Program-made: the position numbers and the translations under genes
Shown: in pieces, positions 12,301-27,300 of the stretch
Position numbering within the stretch: position 1 is the first letter of the stretch
Layout of the letters: each line of letters opens with the position of its first letter
Assembly: GCF_018139145.2 (NCBI RefSeq)
Contig: NC_059474.1
Span: 37,342,344 to 37,406,343, forward strand
Origin: Gymnogyps californianus
Lineage: Eukaryota; Chordata; Aves; Accipitriformes; Cathartidae
Length of the DNA: 64,000 bases
Direction: 5' to 3'
Notes under the pieces: generated by a model
The model's input: the letters and a program-made list of their open reading frames with translations, nothing else
Databases searched by the model: none
What the model was told of the DNA's origin: nothing

Positions 12301-15300
12301 TTGTAAGTTACATAATACAAATCTGCATAGATCTACAGAGATTAAAAGTAACATTCAGTACCAAAGTATTTAAGTGCAAAGTATTTAATTCAGAATTTTT
12401 CTGCAAAAAGGAGAGGGAAGTTTATTCTCTGGGTTAGATTTCTGCCACTTTAGTTCTCTAAATTGCTTTACTGTGAGAACCAATGCGGGGGGGGAAAACC
12501 GCAAACATGTGGCTGAAGACATGGGGGGAAAAAGAACTGCAGCAGAACCAATCTGATTGCTCTAAACTGTAGCTGAAGTGCACTCTTGGGGAGAAGGCAC
12601 TCTTTCAACTCCACGTATGAAAACAGATTTTGTAACAGCAAAAGCTTATAAAGACAGGTTCTGGTTAATAACAATTTCCCATACTAACTACCAGTTTTTC
12701 AAAAGCCTTTTTTGGTGTTAATATCATATAAACCAACACACATGCAAATAAAAAGAAGCAGCCCATAAAACTAACCCTGTAGAATCCTAAACTGACAATG
12801 TCTATGCAACTACTGATGCTTTTAAAAACAAACAAATAAACACATATACACCTCCCCTCCATCATTTACAAACATGACAAGCTTTTGTATTTCTGCCTGG
12901 GAAAGGTATCTCTTAGATTTGCACAATGGATGCATAGACAGTATAAATCATGTAAACCCAAGTGCGGTGCATGAAAGATTAAAGCAGAGAAGCTTTATAC
13001 ACAGTTGGTTTTCCAATAACCCCAACAGGAACACTCCCTCCAAAAAACTAACTATAGCTATGGACACACACACACATATATCCATGTTTATAGCCACCTG
13101 CTCTTTTCCACAAAGATATCAGGCACACAAAGAAGCAAACCGATACCTTTTCTCTCCTAAACAGTCAACACATGTCCCTAATCTGTGGCCACTTATTGCT
13201 GTTGTGCTTTAACACACCTCCACAGTCAGTTATTTACACGAGATAAGAAGTGCTGGTTTCTAGAGCTGTCCTTTTTTGTGAAGCAGGATGAAGAGCATGA
13301 AGCAGGATTCTCATGGGTCAATGATCAAATAGGATAAATGCAGTTATGTTGGTTTTTTAGAAGAATGTAATGATGTGATTGTGTTTTAAAAGTGCAACCA
13401 GCAGCCACCAAATAATCTTACAAGACTGGAAGGTCTCATCTTCGAGCATGTTGTAGGTAATTGCCTTGTAGGTTTTAAGTGAGGATTGCTCAACATGCAG
13501 CCCAAAGACCAAATGTAGCCTGCAGAGTTCTAAAACATGGCCTACAGATGCCCTGTCCTTGTGACTGCAAGAGAAGGACAAAGCTGATCAACAGCAGATT
13601 ATTTTGTATTGCTGACAAATACAATCAAACATTTTATTTTTGCCTCTCCAAGCTGCACGTGCAAAACAATACTATGATTATATGAGCTAACATCTTTTAC
13701 ACTGATAGTCATAAATGACTTAAAGGTGACCCTGCATTTTAAGAATTGCACACTGTAACTTTAGCATAGTGAGGTTTGGGTATTTGCCTGTACATTTACT
13801 GGTCAAATTATTCTCAGCCAATTCTATCTGCATGTATTTTATTCCAGAACGAACGCTCAGTCAGGAAAATACATACTCCTGGAAAACGCAAAGCAGTACT
13901 GGAATGACTATCCCAGAATTGCTACTCAACTTTTACCAAGCAGAGAAGGCTCTGGAGTATTTTTCACTCTATGTCTTCTTAAATATTATGAAGTGGAAAA
14001 CCCCAAAAAGCATATCACTTGCTTGGCAGGTTGTTCACATATATATATATATATGTGAATATATATATATATATATGAAATATAAATATATATATAAAAC
14101 GTGTGCCTGTGTAGCAGCACCATATGCTTGTTCACCTATAATTTTCAGTTGTCTCAATTTTAATCAGTAGGTTTACCCCACAGAGAAAAAAAAACAAAGA
14201 TAATACTTCTGGTACTGTAGTGCTGCATTTTGAAAAGTATGTTCATTTGAGTACATGTACCTTCCAAGAGCCAATAAAATTTTTTAAAAAGCAGAGTTCT
14301 TTCAAAAACAAATATTTATACTTCTCAGAGTAAAGCCTCACAAAGATAAGGATTTTTTTTTTTCCTTGGGCAAGAATGTCTTAAGCACCTGCTGTTAAGG
14401 TCAAACTTGTATACACAAGAATATTATTGGGATAGTTACATGCATGTCATTGAGGGAACAGCTTGCTGAACATTTCAAAATGAGATGTGAACCCCTTCAT
14501 GCTTAAACCAAGGAGTGAGATTTAAACCACAAAGAACATCCAAACAATTTCCTACCTTTATTATTCAACAGCTGATCTAAAATAAACTTGGGAGATCTTA
14601 TTCCTTTTTTAGGGCAGATAAATGTTTCCACTGGTGACTGCAACAGGATGCCTTACAACCTTGTCTGCAGCAGATACAAACCATGCAACAAACAGATTGC
14701 TAGCTAGACAGATGGGGAGATGTTATTTCTGCTGGTCAGGTGAGGAGTAAGCACTGGTTATGAATGCTAGACTGAGCTGTAGGGTTCTTTCTGTTCTAGA
14801 AAATGCTAACTGGACTTCAATCATCAGCAGTGGAGAATGAACAAATCATCCCCCCGGGCATGACCTCTCCAACACTTTCTGCATCACCATAGTTAAATTC
14901 AAGAGTTCAGTTGTTTCTTGTAGAGAAAATGAAGAAGATATACTAGTCATCATTTTCCGTGGCATAAACTTAGATATGAACTAAAGGAATCTCCTTAAAA
15001 TGGATCTTTAAACAACTAAGTTGTACATCAGGCTCTATCAAGAGCACTGCTTAGATTTTAAAAAAATCTTTATATATCAACTTCTGTCCAATCACAATGC
15101 AAAATAATGATCCATAGCAACAGAATGAGGAGGGTGGTGGTGCACCTAATATACAGGTTACACATTCCTAATTTGACTTGGTTTTAGTGTCATTTGGCAA
15201 AGCCACTTGCAAATCAAAATTACTCAATTCTATTAAGAGATCTTGATTTAAACCCAATTAATTTAACTTTAAACAAATAAACTGCAACTGCGTAGTTAAT

Positions 15301-18300
15301 AAATTTATAAAAAATTATAAACAAGCTACTTATTTCATCCTATTTTTAAAGATCTGAGTGACTACCCACACTGGGGGGAAATTCTGTGAGACAGAAAGCG
15401 CTTGTGGTCTCGCCCAGCGGAACCGCACAAGCAGCAGGATGGCACACTCCACCCAAGGACGTTCCTGTGCACTGAAATGATCACAGCCCTGTAATGTAGA
15501 AGAGGAAGCTGCGCTGGCTTTAATCATACTGCTATTCATGAACTGCACTCTTCCTGGCTCACTGCCAGCCAGGTTTGATGCACTTAAACTCAGCAAAAAA
15601 TTTGGCCCAAACAATAATTCAAAACCAAAATGCCAGGACTGACTTTATGCCTTGAAAGTTTTGTTTATTCCTTTGGCTAGAACTTGCTGCAAGGGCAGCA
15701 ATGTTATAAATCCTCTCTGTAATTATACATAAGATATATATTATACATAGGATATAGGCGATAGTCAAGCATGCCATTTTTTTTTTAAGTGAGATATTTT
15801 CATATGTTATGTTCCTGTCTGCTGTCAAGAAGCTCTGTCAAATTTTTACAGTCTACTTGAACAGAAGGAAACTATTACCTTATCAGCAGTAGATCATATT
15901 TCCCTAAAATACATGAAATTAAAATCCCACTAGAAAATCCCACAGGGAAGGGAACAGCTCCTTGACGCCCTACTGCTAGACATGAGAGAATTGGACGTTT
16001 TACTACAGGATTAACAATATGTGGAAGCAATAGTTTTCCAACATCTCCCCTTGCCAAACAAAATAATAGCATCGATTGGCTCTAGAACGACCCACATGTA
16101 AGCTGTCTTCAGTCAGATGTGTTGCATTTAGGCAACACAGTTAGAGAACAAGTACTCTCAAGGGGTCCCACGAAAAAAGATGCCGGAGATGCTAGAGTGC
16201 TACTTGAGAAGGACAGATACATAGCAAGAGGAGACAAAATCGTGACATTATAACTTTTCATCCTGAAGAGAGAACTCTCATCTGTTTAAACACATGCCCG
16301 TATTATTCCAGTTTGTAAATGTAGCAGAATCACCATCTCAGAAGAGAGGCTTATTCCACAGGAAGCTAGTTGACCTGGCTAGAAACAAGGTAAGATCTGT
16401 AGGGAGAAGAGCAGGGGGGAGTTGCGTGCCACAGCTGGAGCTGCTGTAATAGCCCTCCTTTTTGGCAGTGATGGTTTCCACCATGTCTCCTCAACCCACA
16501 CTCCCCAACGTACGTATTGACATGTTCTCTTTTGCACAGTCTCTGGTGCTCCCTCAACCCAGCACAAAGCCTATTCGATGTACTCAACCCACCTAAACAC
16601 TCACTGGTTCCAAAAGATAACATGAAAGCAGACACATCATGTTCTGGCATGTTAGGTGAGTTGTGCCATGTTACCCAAGGTCCAATGAGCCAGCATACAG
16701 AAGGAAGAACCACCCAGCTGGGGAAGGAACTCGACATTCTTTTTTTGGCAGCAGCAAGCCTACTTATGGATCCAGTCATCCATTAGAATCTTAAGTATGG
16801 ATCTACTCATCAATACCATGCACCTTCTCCCTCATATACTAACTTACAGGAAAGTTTCCAGACCTGGAAACCAGGGCTACAATACAAGACAAGAGGTGGC
16901 AAAACTGCAGTGGCTGAGCCCTGAAACAGGGTGGTTCTGACTGATGCAGGAGTGCGCCACACACAGACGGCTGTGCTCTGGGTTGCACCATGTCACAACT
17001 CAGCTAGATACTATGTCAGGGTGGCAATTTGTCTGCTTGAAATAGTAAGTGATTAAAAGATAACTCCATTACACCTGACATCTCTGGTTATCTTGCATAA
17101 TAATTGCAGGACCACCACCTCCAACCAAACAGAACCACACCTTCAAGAGAGTAACACACGCCTCAAAACCCCAAACCCAATAGCTGACTAGATTCAGGAT
17201 TCCTCATCACTGGTTCTTCTCCTGAACCCCAGTGGCTGAAGAAAGTGTGCAAGCTAAATCCAGATTGGTTTTTGAACAGTCCCCAATGCCTTTGCTGCGG
17301 TAGGATTACATCCTACTCCACAGAGGTGGTTTGAGTAGGGGATACCTGGAAAGCAGCCTACCGCATGCTGAGGCCAAGTCCATGGAAAAGGGCTGCAGGC
17401 AAGCCAAACTGGGGCCAGCAAAGGAGAATAAAGATTTCAACGGTATCTTGCACAAAAATCTCTCAAGATGGCACAAACAAAATCAACAACAACTCTTTGA
17501 CATATAACATCAGAAGAGGAAAAATGGTGTCTGATATCAACCATCACAGGATAACGCAAGTTAGTTTAGTGGTAGGTGGTGAAAGCAATTTTATCAACAA
17601 CATTACGTAATCACTATGGATATGTTTATTCTACAAGTATATCCCACGCTTCTTGATAAACAAACTGGTTTTCAAATCTCCAGTACTTTTGCCTGCAATC
17701 AGATAAAACTACACTTAGAAAAAAAAAGTGCAAATATTACTTCATTGTACTTCAACTGGCATAACAAACATTGTGGGCAACTGAGAGTTCAAGTCTTAAA
17801 GAACAGCAAAAGAGCAAATGCACTAGCACTAGTTTCAGGGAGAACAACCAAGTGTTACTAGACTGGCTTAAGGAATGCACTTTATTGTTTACATACCAGA
17901 GGCTTTTTGAATGCATTTTTTTCCTTACTCCTTTTTCCCCCCGCTTTTTAAAATACTTACAATTCAAACTCAAATAACAAGAAAAGCAATTCATACCCAA
18001 GAATTTGAGGAAGAATTCACAAACAAATATTACATCATTTCACACTGATATATTTGTTCAATAGGTACATAAAAATAAAGAATAGCACATTACAGAGACA
18101 GCAGTTTCAGTAAGACCGTGCAGCCCAACAAGATGACATATACAGTGTCTTAAAAATGATCTAACACATTGTTGGATACTCAAAGAAAATCACATTCTAC
18201 CACATAATAAGATGGAATATGGGTTCTAAAGAGAGACATGGAGGAAAGTCAGGTTATTCAGAGTATGCTCGGAACTGAGCTCTCCAGTTTGTTTCCTGCC

Positions 18301-21300
18301 ACAGAACTTGCACACAAAAAATGCCTCCTCTCTTCCAGACACCTTCTTCACTTTTCCATAAAATAATTCTGTGCTTGAATTTGAGTAATGAGAGAAAATG
18401 AGAACGTTTTCCAGCTATACTGTGCAAGCATGAGCAGAGTTCCAAGAAATAGTTATTCAGAGATTTTTACGAAGAAATATTGAACATGTTATCCTTATGG
18501 CACATTAGTTTCCTCTAGATACTGGGTAGCAGATGCTTACATATCTCAGAGTCAAATGCAGTAGAAACTCTGAGCATTTTGCTCTACATTATCCAGTAAG
18601 TAGGTAATGTTCTACTGCTATGGCTATCAGAACTAAGACATAGGAAAAACATGCAAGTATGATCTTTACATAAAAGTCAGCAGCTAAAATAATCTTTAAT
18701 CCAGAGCCTTCATTGCTCGAGCCCTCCTTCTGTAGCTAGCATGCACCAGATCACTCTAATCCCTTCCTATAGCCAGGGCGCAGAGAAGATACTTATCTAT
18801 AAATAAGATTCAAGACAAGATATACTGCACTTGGGTTTTCACCATGTGCGTTTGCTGACAGTAAAGAGTCTTCACAATTGTTTCCCAAATGCTTGCATGT
18901 CACCACTTGCTTAGAATATGGTGATGGGTCGTGGGAACAAACAGTGCACATTTATGATCATGATACACCATTCGACTCCCTCAAGCTAATGGTAATTGCA
19001 GACTCATGGTGGGATTTTCAGATTTCTTCCTTGTCTGAAAATACAGTCTGGCATACTTTCATAGATGCAGAGGTACTAGAGTCCCAGGGTGGAGCAGAGA
19101 AGAGTCAGTCTATCCACAAAAATCCCTGTGTTAGATAAACCAGTTGCACAGGCGTAAACTGGCATGAAAGCCTTTAAGATTACAACAAGAAACAGAATAC
19201 CTATATTTAAAATATTGTGTTATAAGTGTCAAACAGTGTAGGTAAATAGCCAGGCTTTGAAATTAAGAAGGAAGGAAACTAAGTTGGGATATAGGGACCT
19301 CCAACTAATTCTATTCCAAAGCTAAGCAGACACAAATCCCTCTACCTCTATGCTTCCTGATGTTTTAGCATCACTCTGACTAAATTTTCTTTTCCCTTGT
19401 GGATGAAACAGTGGTAGAAAGCTGTCTCTGGGAAAGGTGCATTCATGCTCGCAAAGCGAACTAGGAAGGAACTGCAGAAGCAGAGAAGGTAGATGTCCAG
19501 CTCCATTTTGAAGAAAAATGCTGGGGGTGGAAGGCAGGGAGAAAAATCATCATATTGAATACAAAGTAGAGTGGCAAAAAGAAAGTGATGTGATGGTCTG
19601 AAATATTACTGGGCTACAAGTAGCTATTACTTCCCATTCTTATCTTTTAAATACTGTCATTCAGTTCCTTTCTGTTACCTTTGCCACTAAACATTACTAA
19701 CAGCAGAGTACATGTTTTATAGGTTAACTAGATCAATGCAATAAAGAAAACAACCACTTGCCTGGTTACTCCTGAGCCTGAAAATAAGAACTGGCAGTAA
19801 AGGGGATAAGTTATTTAGGAATACGTAGGGTGCTGAAGGCAAGGCAGAACTTGTCCCAGCCCAGGATTCCCTCAGACTATTCATGTCAAGCCAGAAGTAG
19901 AAGTTTCCCTTTCTTGCTCCTATTACCTCCACAGCTGTTCATCTACACACATCCCATGCGATGATCTGGATCAGAAAACCTGGGGGGCTGGGGGAAGGAA
20001 GAGGACATGGGGAATGACAACTCACACACCTCAGGAAGCAGAGTGCTTCCCCATTGTCCGTGTTTACTACATATCCTCACGCTAACACAACGTGGGGGCA
20101 GGAACCAGCGCAAGCAACGACTGCTACTTCAGCTGCCACCACCACCCTAGAAGTGCACCTGGAAATCACAGCCTGAGAGTCAAAACTGCTTCCTGGCAAG
20201 CCTGCACAGGGCGCGGAGCAGATGAAAGTTCAAGGGTGTCATTAAGCACATTTAACCAGTGCTACCACGAAAAGCAGCTGTCCCCTGTCTCTTCCACCTG
20301 ACTGTTCATTCATATCCCCAGGTCACCTTCCCTCTCTTGCTTGCATAAATAGGGGTGTGGAAAGGAGAACAAATAGCAACTTTTTTTTCCTCCATACCGG
20401 ATTAGTTTCAACTCGAATCAGCTCCCTGATCTGATTCACTGTCTGGCCATGCAAATGTTCATGCCAGTATAAGCAGAAACATTGCAGGGACAGAACAAAA
20501 GGCCAGAGGTAGCAATAGAGCAGGACCAATTCTTTCAGAGATTATATCAGCTTAAAAGTGTTTGCAAATCCAAGCTCTAAGAGCATAAATGTTTGCATCT
20601 CAGCCACTTAACCCCTGATGTTGAAAACCCTGCAGAGGAATTGGAAAAATTTGAAAGTGATGACTTTGCCTGTAGATATATGAAATAAAGTGGAGTAATA
20701 CTTTTTTTTATTGTTGATATTGCCTTGAGTTCCTAACCGTGTTATTTCGCAAAATTAGTAAATGTTAGCAAATTAGCTGAAGTAGATGAACACACGAGTA
20801 CGTATATGCAATAATGACTATAAGAGTGAATAGCATAAGCTATAAAATCTTTGGACTCTCCCAAACCACAGTAAGAAGGATCCTGCACAAAAGAAACTCC
20901 TCAGTCCCTGATGACCAAGTAACATCCCTTCAGTCATCCCTCTAACAAACGGCGCTACTGAACCACAGGGTAAGCATTTACGTTCTTACAGTATTAGCTA
21001 CCGACATCATATGCATGTTCTGCCTTGCCAGATGGCCTGTAATCTGGTCTCCCTTGAAGCTGAAAGCATCACATTAAAACTCCTAATTGGGATAATATAT
21101 TCATAAAGTAATGACCTCAGTCAGTGTTTCTCAAAGTGGGTTACATCATCCAAAAGGATCATGAGAAAGCTCTAAGGCAATCAGTAAAAGCTAGGAAAAA
21201 AAATAAACTGTATTTGAAAAAAACTCATTAAAATATATAAAGTTATAGAAAATGTGTGATGATAATAAAATCAAATTATACTTAAACATATTGACACCAA

Positions 21301-24300
21301 AAGAAAGTTACTCAAGTGTGAGGGAGTGTGTTACAATTGCAGACTGCTCACAGCCAACTCTTACCCCTCTGTGGAAGAGAAATTGAGTTTCCACTGGCAG
21401 TTAAGGAAGGTAGGCTTTTCTCAGGTTTGTATGGGAGAAGGGAAGGTAAAGGACTAAGACAGATAATCACGCAGATGGGGGAAATATTTAACTATTTAAA
21501 AAAAAGATATATTGATTTAAATAATTTTTGAAGAACTGACATTATAGAAATTTGGTAGAATTTTTAGAACTTTGCAAGGTCCAGCCTAGTACTGCTTTCT
21601 TGAAATCAGTGGGAGTTTTGCCAGTATCTACCCTTCAAGAGGAGCGGAGTAAGCCCCACACTGACCACTAATGGGAATTCCATCCTTAACATTTTCAACC
21701 TTGAGTTTTCAACAGAAAAGGAGGGAACAACCATGAATAAGACCTTCTGAATTTACAGTCTATTGCACTAAGGTCTAGCCTGCTGCTCATAGCTTTTTGG
21801 GTTGGTTTGAGAAATTTAACAAAATTGGCCAGTTTTACTACAACGGCTCCTAAGTCCTGTGGACAACCTGAAACTTCACAGTTGTATCAAATGTAGCTTT
21901 GTACAAGGGCACACAGTAGGAACAATACTAGAAAAAGAAAGTAAAAAGAAGACAGATAGAGAAGCTGTTCAGAATAATTAATTATGGGATGCAAGAGGAG
22001 AGAATCCAGAGGCCTTCCCTCAAACATTTTGCTGAATGAAATAAATCCAGCCAGAAGACAGTGAACATGAAACATCTTTAGTCACCTCTCCCTACCTAAC
22101 ACGTGGGAGCAGATTTCTTCCCAAGGCGCTATCCCTCAAGCTGCCATTTATGGGTCCTGAAATTCTGCTTTACCCAACCTGGTTTTCAGGCATCTATCCG
22201 TTTGGTCCTCCTCCCAGCAGTGGGTACAGTTTTTCCTCCCTCGTTGGGGTTCTTTGTCCAGTAAGAAAGAATTAACAAAATTATAATCGATACAGGTGAA
22301 AAAGTAAAGGAGTCTTCCTTGTTCTAACATAGCCACTGTCCTGACAGAGAATTTTAACAGTTCAAATCCAAAAAGCATATTCAACACACCTGGATTATTA
22401 AACTAGTAATAAAGCAGTAAGCAGGTGCAAAAACTGCTTTCTAGAAAGGCTTTTCCCCCACCCCCAATTATTAGTGACCTCCATACTAGTGATTTCAATA
22501 GCATCAAAACAACACATGTACCCCAGTCAGGTGAAGTAGAAGTTATAATCTCCACATTTGGCATGTCAGACAAATGACCTACTTATAAGATTCTTGGGCA
22601 GTTGACCTCCCAGCAACTCAAGTACTCTCACCAAAACACCGCGCAAAATACAGCGTACAAAACTAAAATACACCACTTTACAAAAATAAGAAGTTTCACT
22701 GAAATTGCTACAAAGCAACACATATATTAATATAACAGGAACCAAATGCACTACTAAACAGTGGATGGAAACCACTTTAAGTATACCAAAGTACACCATT
22801 TTGTCACCCATCATATGCATTAACATAATATAAAGAAACCTAGCTAATCGCACTTATTTGGCCCAGCCACAGAAAGACACGTGTAGAGATGGATATACAC
22901 AACTCTTCTCTATTAAGTGGAAGCATTAGTGTTTGCAGTATATTAACAATTTTCAAGAGAATTCCAAGACAAAGCTGTCCAAGCCTCAACATCTTACAGG
23001 TGTGTGAAGCAGAACTTCAACACATGACCAGCTTATAATATTCAGGAATTCACCTTCAACGCACAGAAATAGCATTTAAAAGTAAAGAAAGTATTTAACC
23101 TCTTTCTGGGAGAAAAAAAAAGAAAAAAGCAACAAAGCTACATGACTGAGATTTTTAGAACTGATTAAAAGTTTTGAGCATGCATGAAATAAAAGAGCAC
23201 AATTATCAGAGCAGTGATCTGAAAGCACTTTCAAAACACCCAGATATGTGGACTGCCTCTCAAAATTTTATAGCTTTAAGTTTTATAGTTTTGGCCAAAG
23301 CAGAAGTTAAAGACAAGGTTCCTCTGATAATAGCATTTAGACCCAGAAGCAAATCCTTTACTTTCTTCACCTTTTTAATTCAATCAAGTATGTTTCTATT
23401 TTTTAAAGTTCAGGAACATTTAACACCACACATAAGATCAGAGGATTCTCATTGTTATTCCAATAAAGCAGGGCTATAAAAGCCAAAATGAGGTTATTGG
23501 GTGGGATTCAGTTCAAGATTAGGTGTCTATCTGCAGGTGTTCAATAAGCACAGTAGATACCTTATGTCCCATTCTAGTTATCAGAGTTCCAGTCCAACCC
23601 AACCACAGGAGCTTAAATCAGCTCATCTTCAAAGCAGACACCCAACCAGTCAGCTACATCACACTTTACATTGACTGTATTGACTAGATAGCTATTGACT
23701 ACAAAAGCAGCTTAGACATCTGAGTTGATTCACTTGCCCATACGTTTGAGATGCCATGGGTAACAAGCCTTGTCTCCAGCTTTTGTTCCAGAAGGCCATT
23801 GGTCTCTTACTGTCCATGCCGTATCTACTGACCTTGTGCAGTTGTCTCTGCTAACCTAAAACATCTGAAATGGCCATAGACACCTTACTATTTTTTAAGT
23901 AAGTACATAGCACTGCTAGCACAGATGCAGGCACCTATATTCAGGTATTGATCTCAAATAGAATCTCTTCTATTATGTTATTAAAAACAATTTCTGAGAA
24001 AATAGAAAAAGGTATCAATTAATACAGAGTAATAAACACATAAAAAGCAGATAGAAATGCTTTCAGGAATATATTCATTTCAGTAAGTCTAACAAGCATT
24101 ATATTTCAAATTTTGCTATAGTTTTGTATGGTTTAGACATAATTCCCATGCAATTAAAAAAATACGTAGAAACAGATGTAGTCATTTTGTACCAGCAGAT
24201 TTTCTTGTAAGCCTTTTAAAGCCAATAATGTTATACCAAAGGGCAAATTTTCCCCAGCATTTTGATTCCCCATTCCCTTTCCAATTACTACAAAATATAG

Positions 24301-27300
24301 CATTATTTATAGCCTGAAATGTATTCTACATTCTTACAACTACAGTACATTTGCCAGACCTCATATACAAGTTACAAATACCCCACACACTCCATACTAC
24401 CTTATCTACAATAGTTCCTTTCAGTAGTTAGACTGAAGCCAGTTTCTGTTACTTGTAACAGACTACCTCCACCAGTGTGCACTGCTGAATATTTAGTAGC
24501 CGCCACACAGCTTACACTTTACAGATACCAACAGATGTAAACCATCTTTATTTACTGCACATTACATGGACTTCTTCCACAGAAAAAGATGAAGAGTCGT
24601 ATGAATAATTTTGAGCCAGCTATAATACATCTGCAACTATCCCCAACAAACCCATGCACACAAACGGGATAATTTGTCTACTGAAAATCAGAAATTGTTA
24701 CTTTAACTTACAAGAAATCTTTCCCTACTCCCAGTCATGCTTTCGAAGCTTTTCAGGAAAGTCTAATCAAGATGAGCCTTCTCATATAATCAATATGGCA
24801 AATTGAAAAATACTCACGGTTGATGTGATCAATATAGTATACACCAATCTGAGGATCATATGCGGCTTCCCATCCCCATGGCAGTTCATCTCCAACGCAA
24901 TCCGCAAATGACAAGGGCTTTGTTAACCTAAAAACAAAGAAACAAGTTAATGGTATAGCTTTTCTCTCTTCCATACATATGTTTGTTATCCATATTAATT
25001 CCTATCATGACAGAAGCTAAAGAACGATAGCAGGGAGAAAGGAGAGCAAGTTATTTTCTCCCTCTTAAAGTTTAGGCTCTTGATTGTTTTCCCCCTATTC
25101 CATCCTTCTGAATTCATTAACTCCAAGAACATAATATAAGTTATTGCAAACATTTTTTCAGTACAGGCACGCAAGTGAGAAATTCACTGTAACATCTTTC
25201 ACATTTGACAGTTTAAAATTAAACAATAACCAATCGCTTGTAATAAAAAAAAATAAAAGTCTACCCTCCTATTTGTCCCCAGAAGAACTGGACCCTTCAA
25301 CCTTGAGTCTGTGATGAGAGCACAAGATTTCAAGGTCATCTTCTCTAGTGACTACAGACAGGAAACTCAGAAAAGAGAGTACAGACCCCTAAGATGCAGT
25401 TAGCAGCACTTATCAACCCACATACTTGAATAAAATAAGCAGCAGTGTGCACAGGACAGACATTTTATAAGTAACATTTAATGGGCCGCAGATGTTCACT
25501 TGGTGCTTTTTTAGGAAGATAGACAATTGAAGTTTTTCCATTGTAATAATGGAGCACCTATTTGTTACAAGAAGTAGATTGATAACAATAATACATGGGC
25601 TCTTTTCCAACTGAGGCTGAGCAAAGCTTTACATCATCATCTTTTTGCCCCCCCCTCTTTTTTTTTTTTTTTTTTTTAAAAGAAATGAGTATTGAGTTTC
25701 CTGTTGATAAACCCCCCAGATAAATGCCATGTCTGATATACTGATATATGTCATAGGAAGAACAAGAGATTTCAGGTTTTATTGTCACCACAGTGACAAC
25801 AAGATTAGTACATATCCAGAGTTTAAAAAAATCCTCAGAGTAAGACTACCAAGAGCAGTTTGTGGGACACACGAGCATCACCTCCTTTGCTCACTGCTGC
25901 TTAAGTTCTATCACCTAAGACTTGTTTTTTCATCTCATCATTAAAATTCTATACAAATAAAAAGCTAACAGTCTAATTCACATGTGCTTTTCTGTGTTTC
26001 AGTATTTTTTCTTCAATTAGTTTCTGACCAAAAGAAACTGGTTTATTGACACTTTTGTGATGAATGAAAAAGAAAAGTACATTTCACTTTCTACAAAATG
26101 AATTGGCTTTTTTTTGTGTAGAAAACACCAAACAGAAAATACTTTACAAAAGTATTGAAATACTTCTTTATGCAGCTGAGAAAATAGAAATTTGAGTACT
26201 GGTTTGATTTAGAAACCACTGTCCCACAACTATATTATTATTATTGATGGATCTGACCTACCAATTCTTTAATTAGGGCAACACTTTATTCTTCCAAACT
26301 AGGATTGCAGAAATTACAAAGGACCAAGCTCTTAGGATCCAAAACCTTTTGAACTGTGATTTTTTTTCAATTTATTTTTTTTAAATTGTAAGCATGAATC
26401 CACTTCCTCATATTTCTCCGAAGTTTACAACATAATCCTATGAAGGTTATTAATGCTTAATTTGAGGTCCTGAACACATTCACATATATAAGGCAAATTC
26501 GTTAATTTATTGCCACTTACAAACTGCTATGCAAAACCACCAAACACACTGAAAACTATTGCAAAATTCAGGTGAGATTACTAATCTGGAATTACATCTA
26601 CATCACTAGGATATAAAATATGGATTATAAGCAGCACAAGCAAGCTGTGAGAAAAATTCTGTTTACTGGGAGAGATTCTCCATGAGAGTGGCCAGCCACA
26701 GACACTTTTCTCAGTAGAGTGAGAAGGCATAGCTTCTGTAGTACCTGTTCTTCTCAACCTTAACCCACTATATGCTGCCTCACAGTCCAAGAGCTCCTTT
26801 TCTAAAGTAAATCTCAAATGGACATGACCCATCCTCCTCATTACAATGCAGGAGAAGACACGCCCCTGAAGCTGACTGGGGTAAACTCCTCAGCGATCTC
26901 CAGAAACAGACCAGGTCTGCAAGTAAGCCAAGCCTACTCATTATATCCTCTCCCACTGCTGACATACATTTTTAAATCCAGACACAGCACTGCTCTGAGT
27001 GAGGCTGTTCCAAGAAGGAGCTCTCTAGATCCCCCAGCTCAGACCTGCCACTCTGCTCCTCACCCTCCTCCTTTTCTCAGGGCAGCAGAAGCTGTGCTGC
27101 TGTGGCCAGGATGGCAGCTACGCAGCTCAGCAGGCTAACAGCTGGCCTGCAAAGCTGCAGCTGCCTAGCACTGCCGTATCAAATACACCTGCCCAAATAC
27201 TACCTACCAATAATTACCAGCATCACTTCAAAGATTACTGTTTTGTTTGCAAATAGTAACAGCTAGATGGAAAGAGATGACTCTTAGGAAACCAGGAGAA

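Noticed and set aside
13479..13570. Segment resembling an old DNA-transposon relic (ATTGCTCAACATGCAGCCCA...)
   Set aside because: Vague resemblance only. No terminal inverted repeats or target duplication could be found.
16366..16786. Overlapping open frames on both strands in a GC-richer part of intron 2
   Set aside because: No conserved domain, no splice-compatible neighbours, and frames of this length occur by chance.
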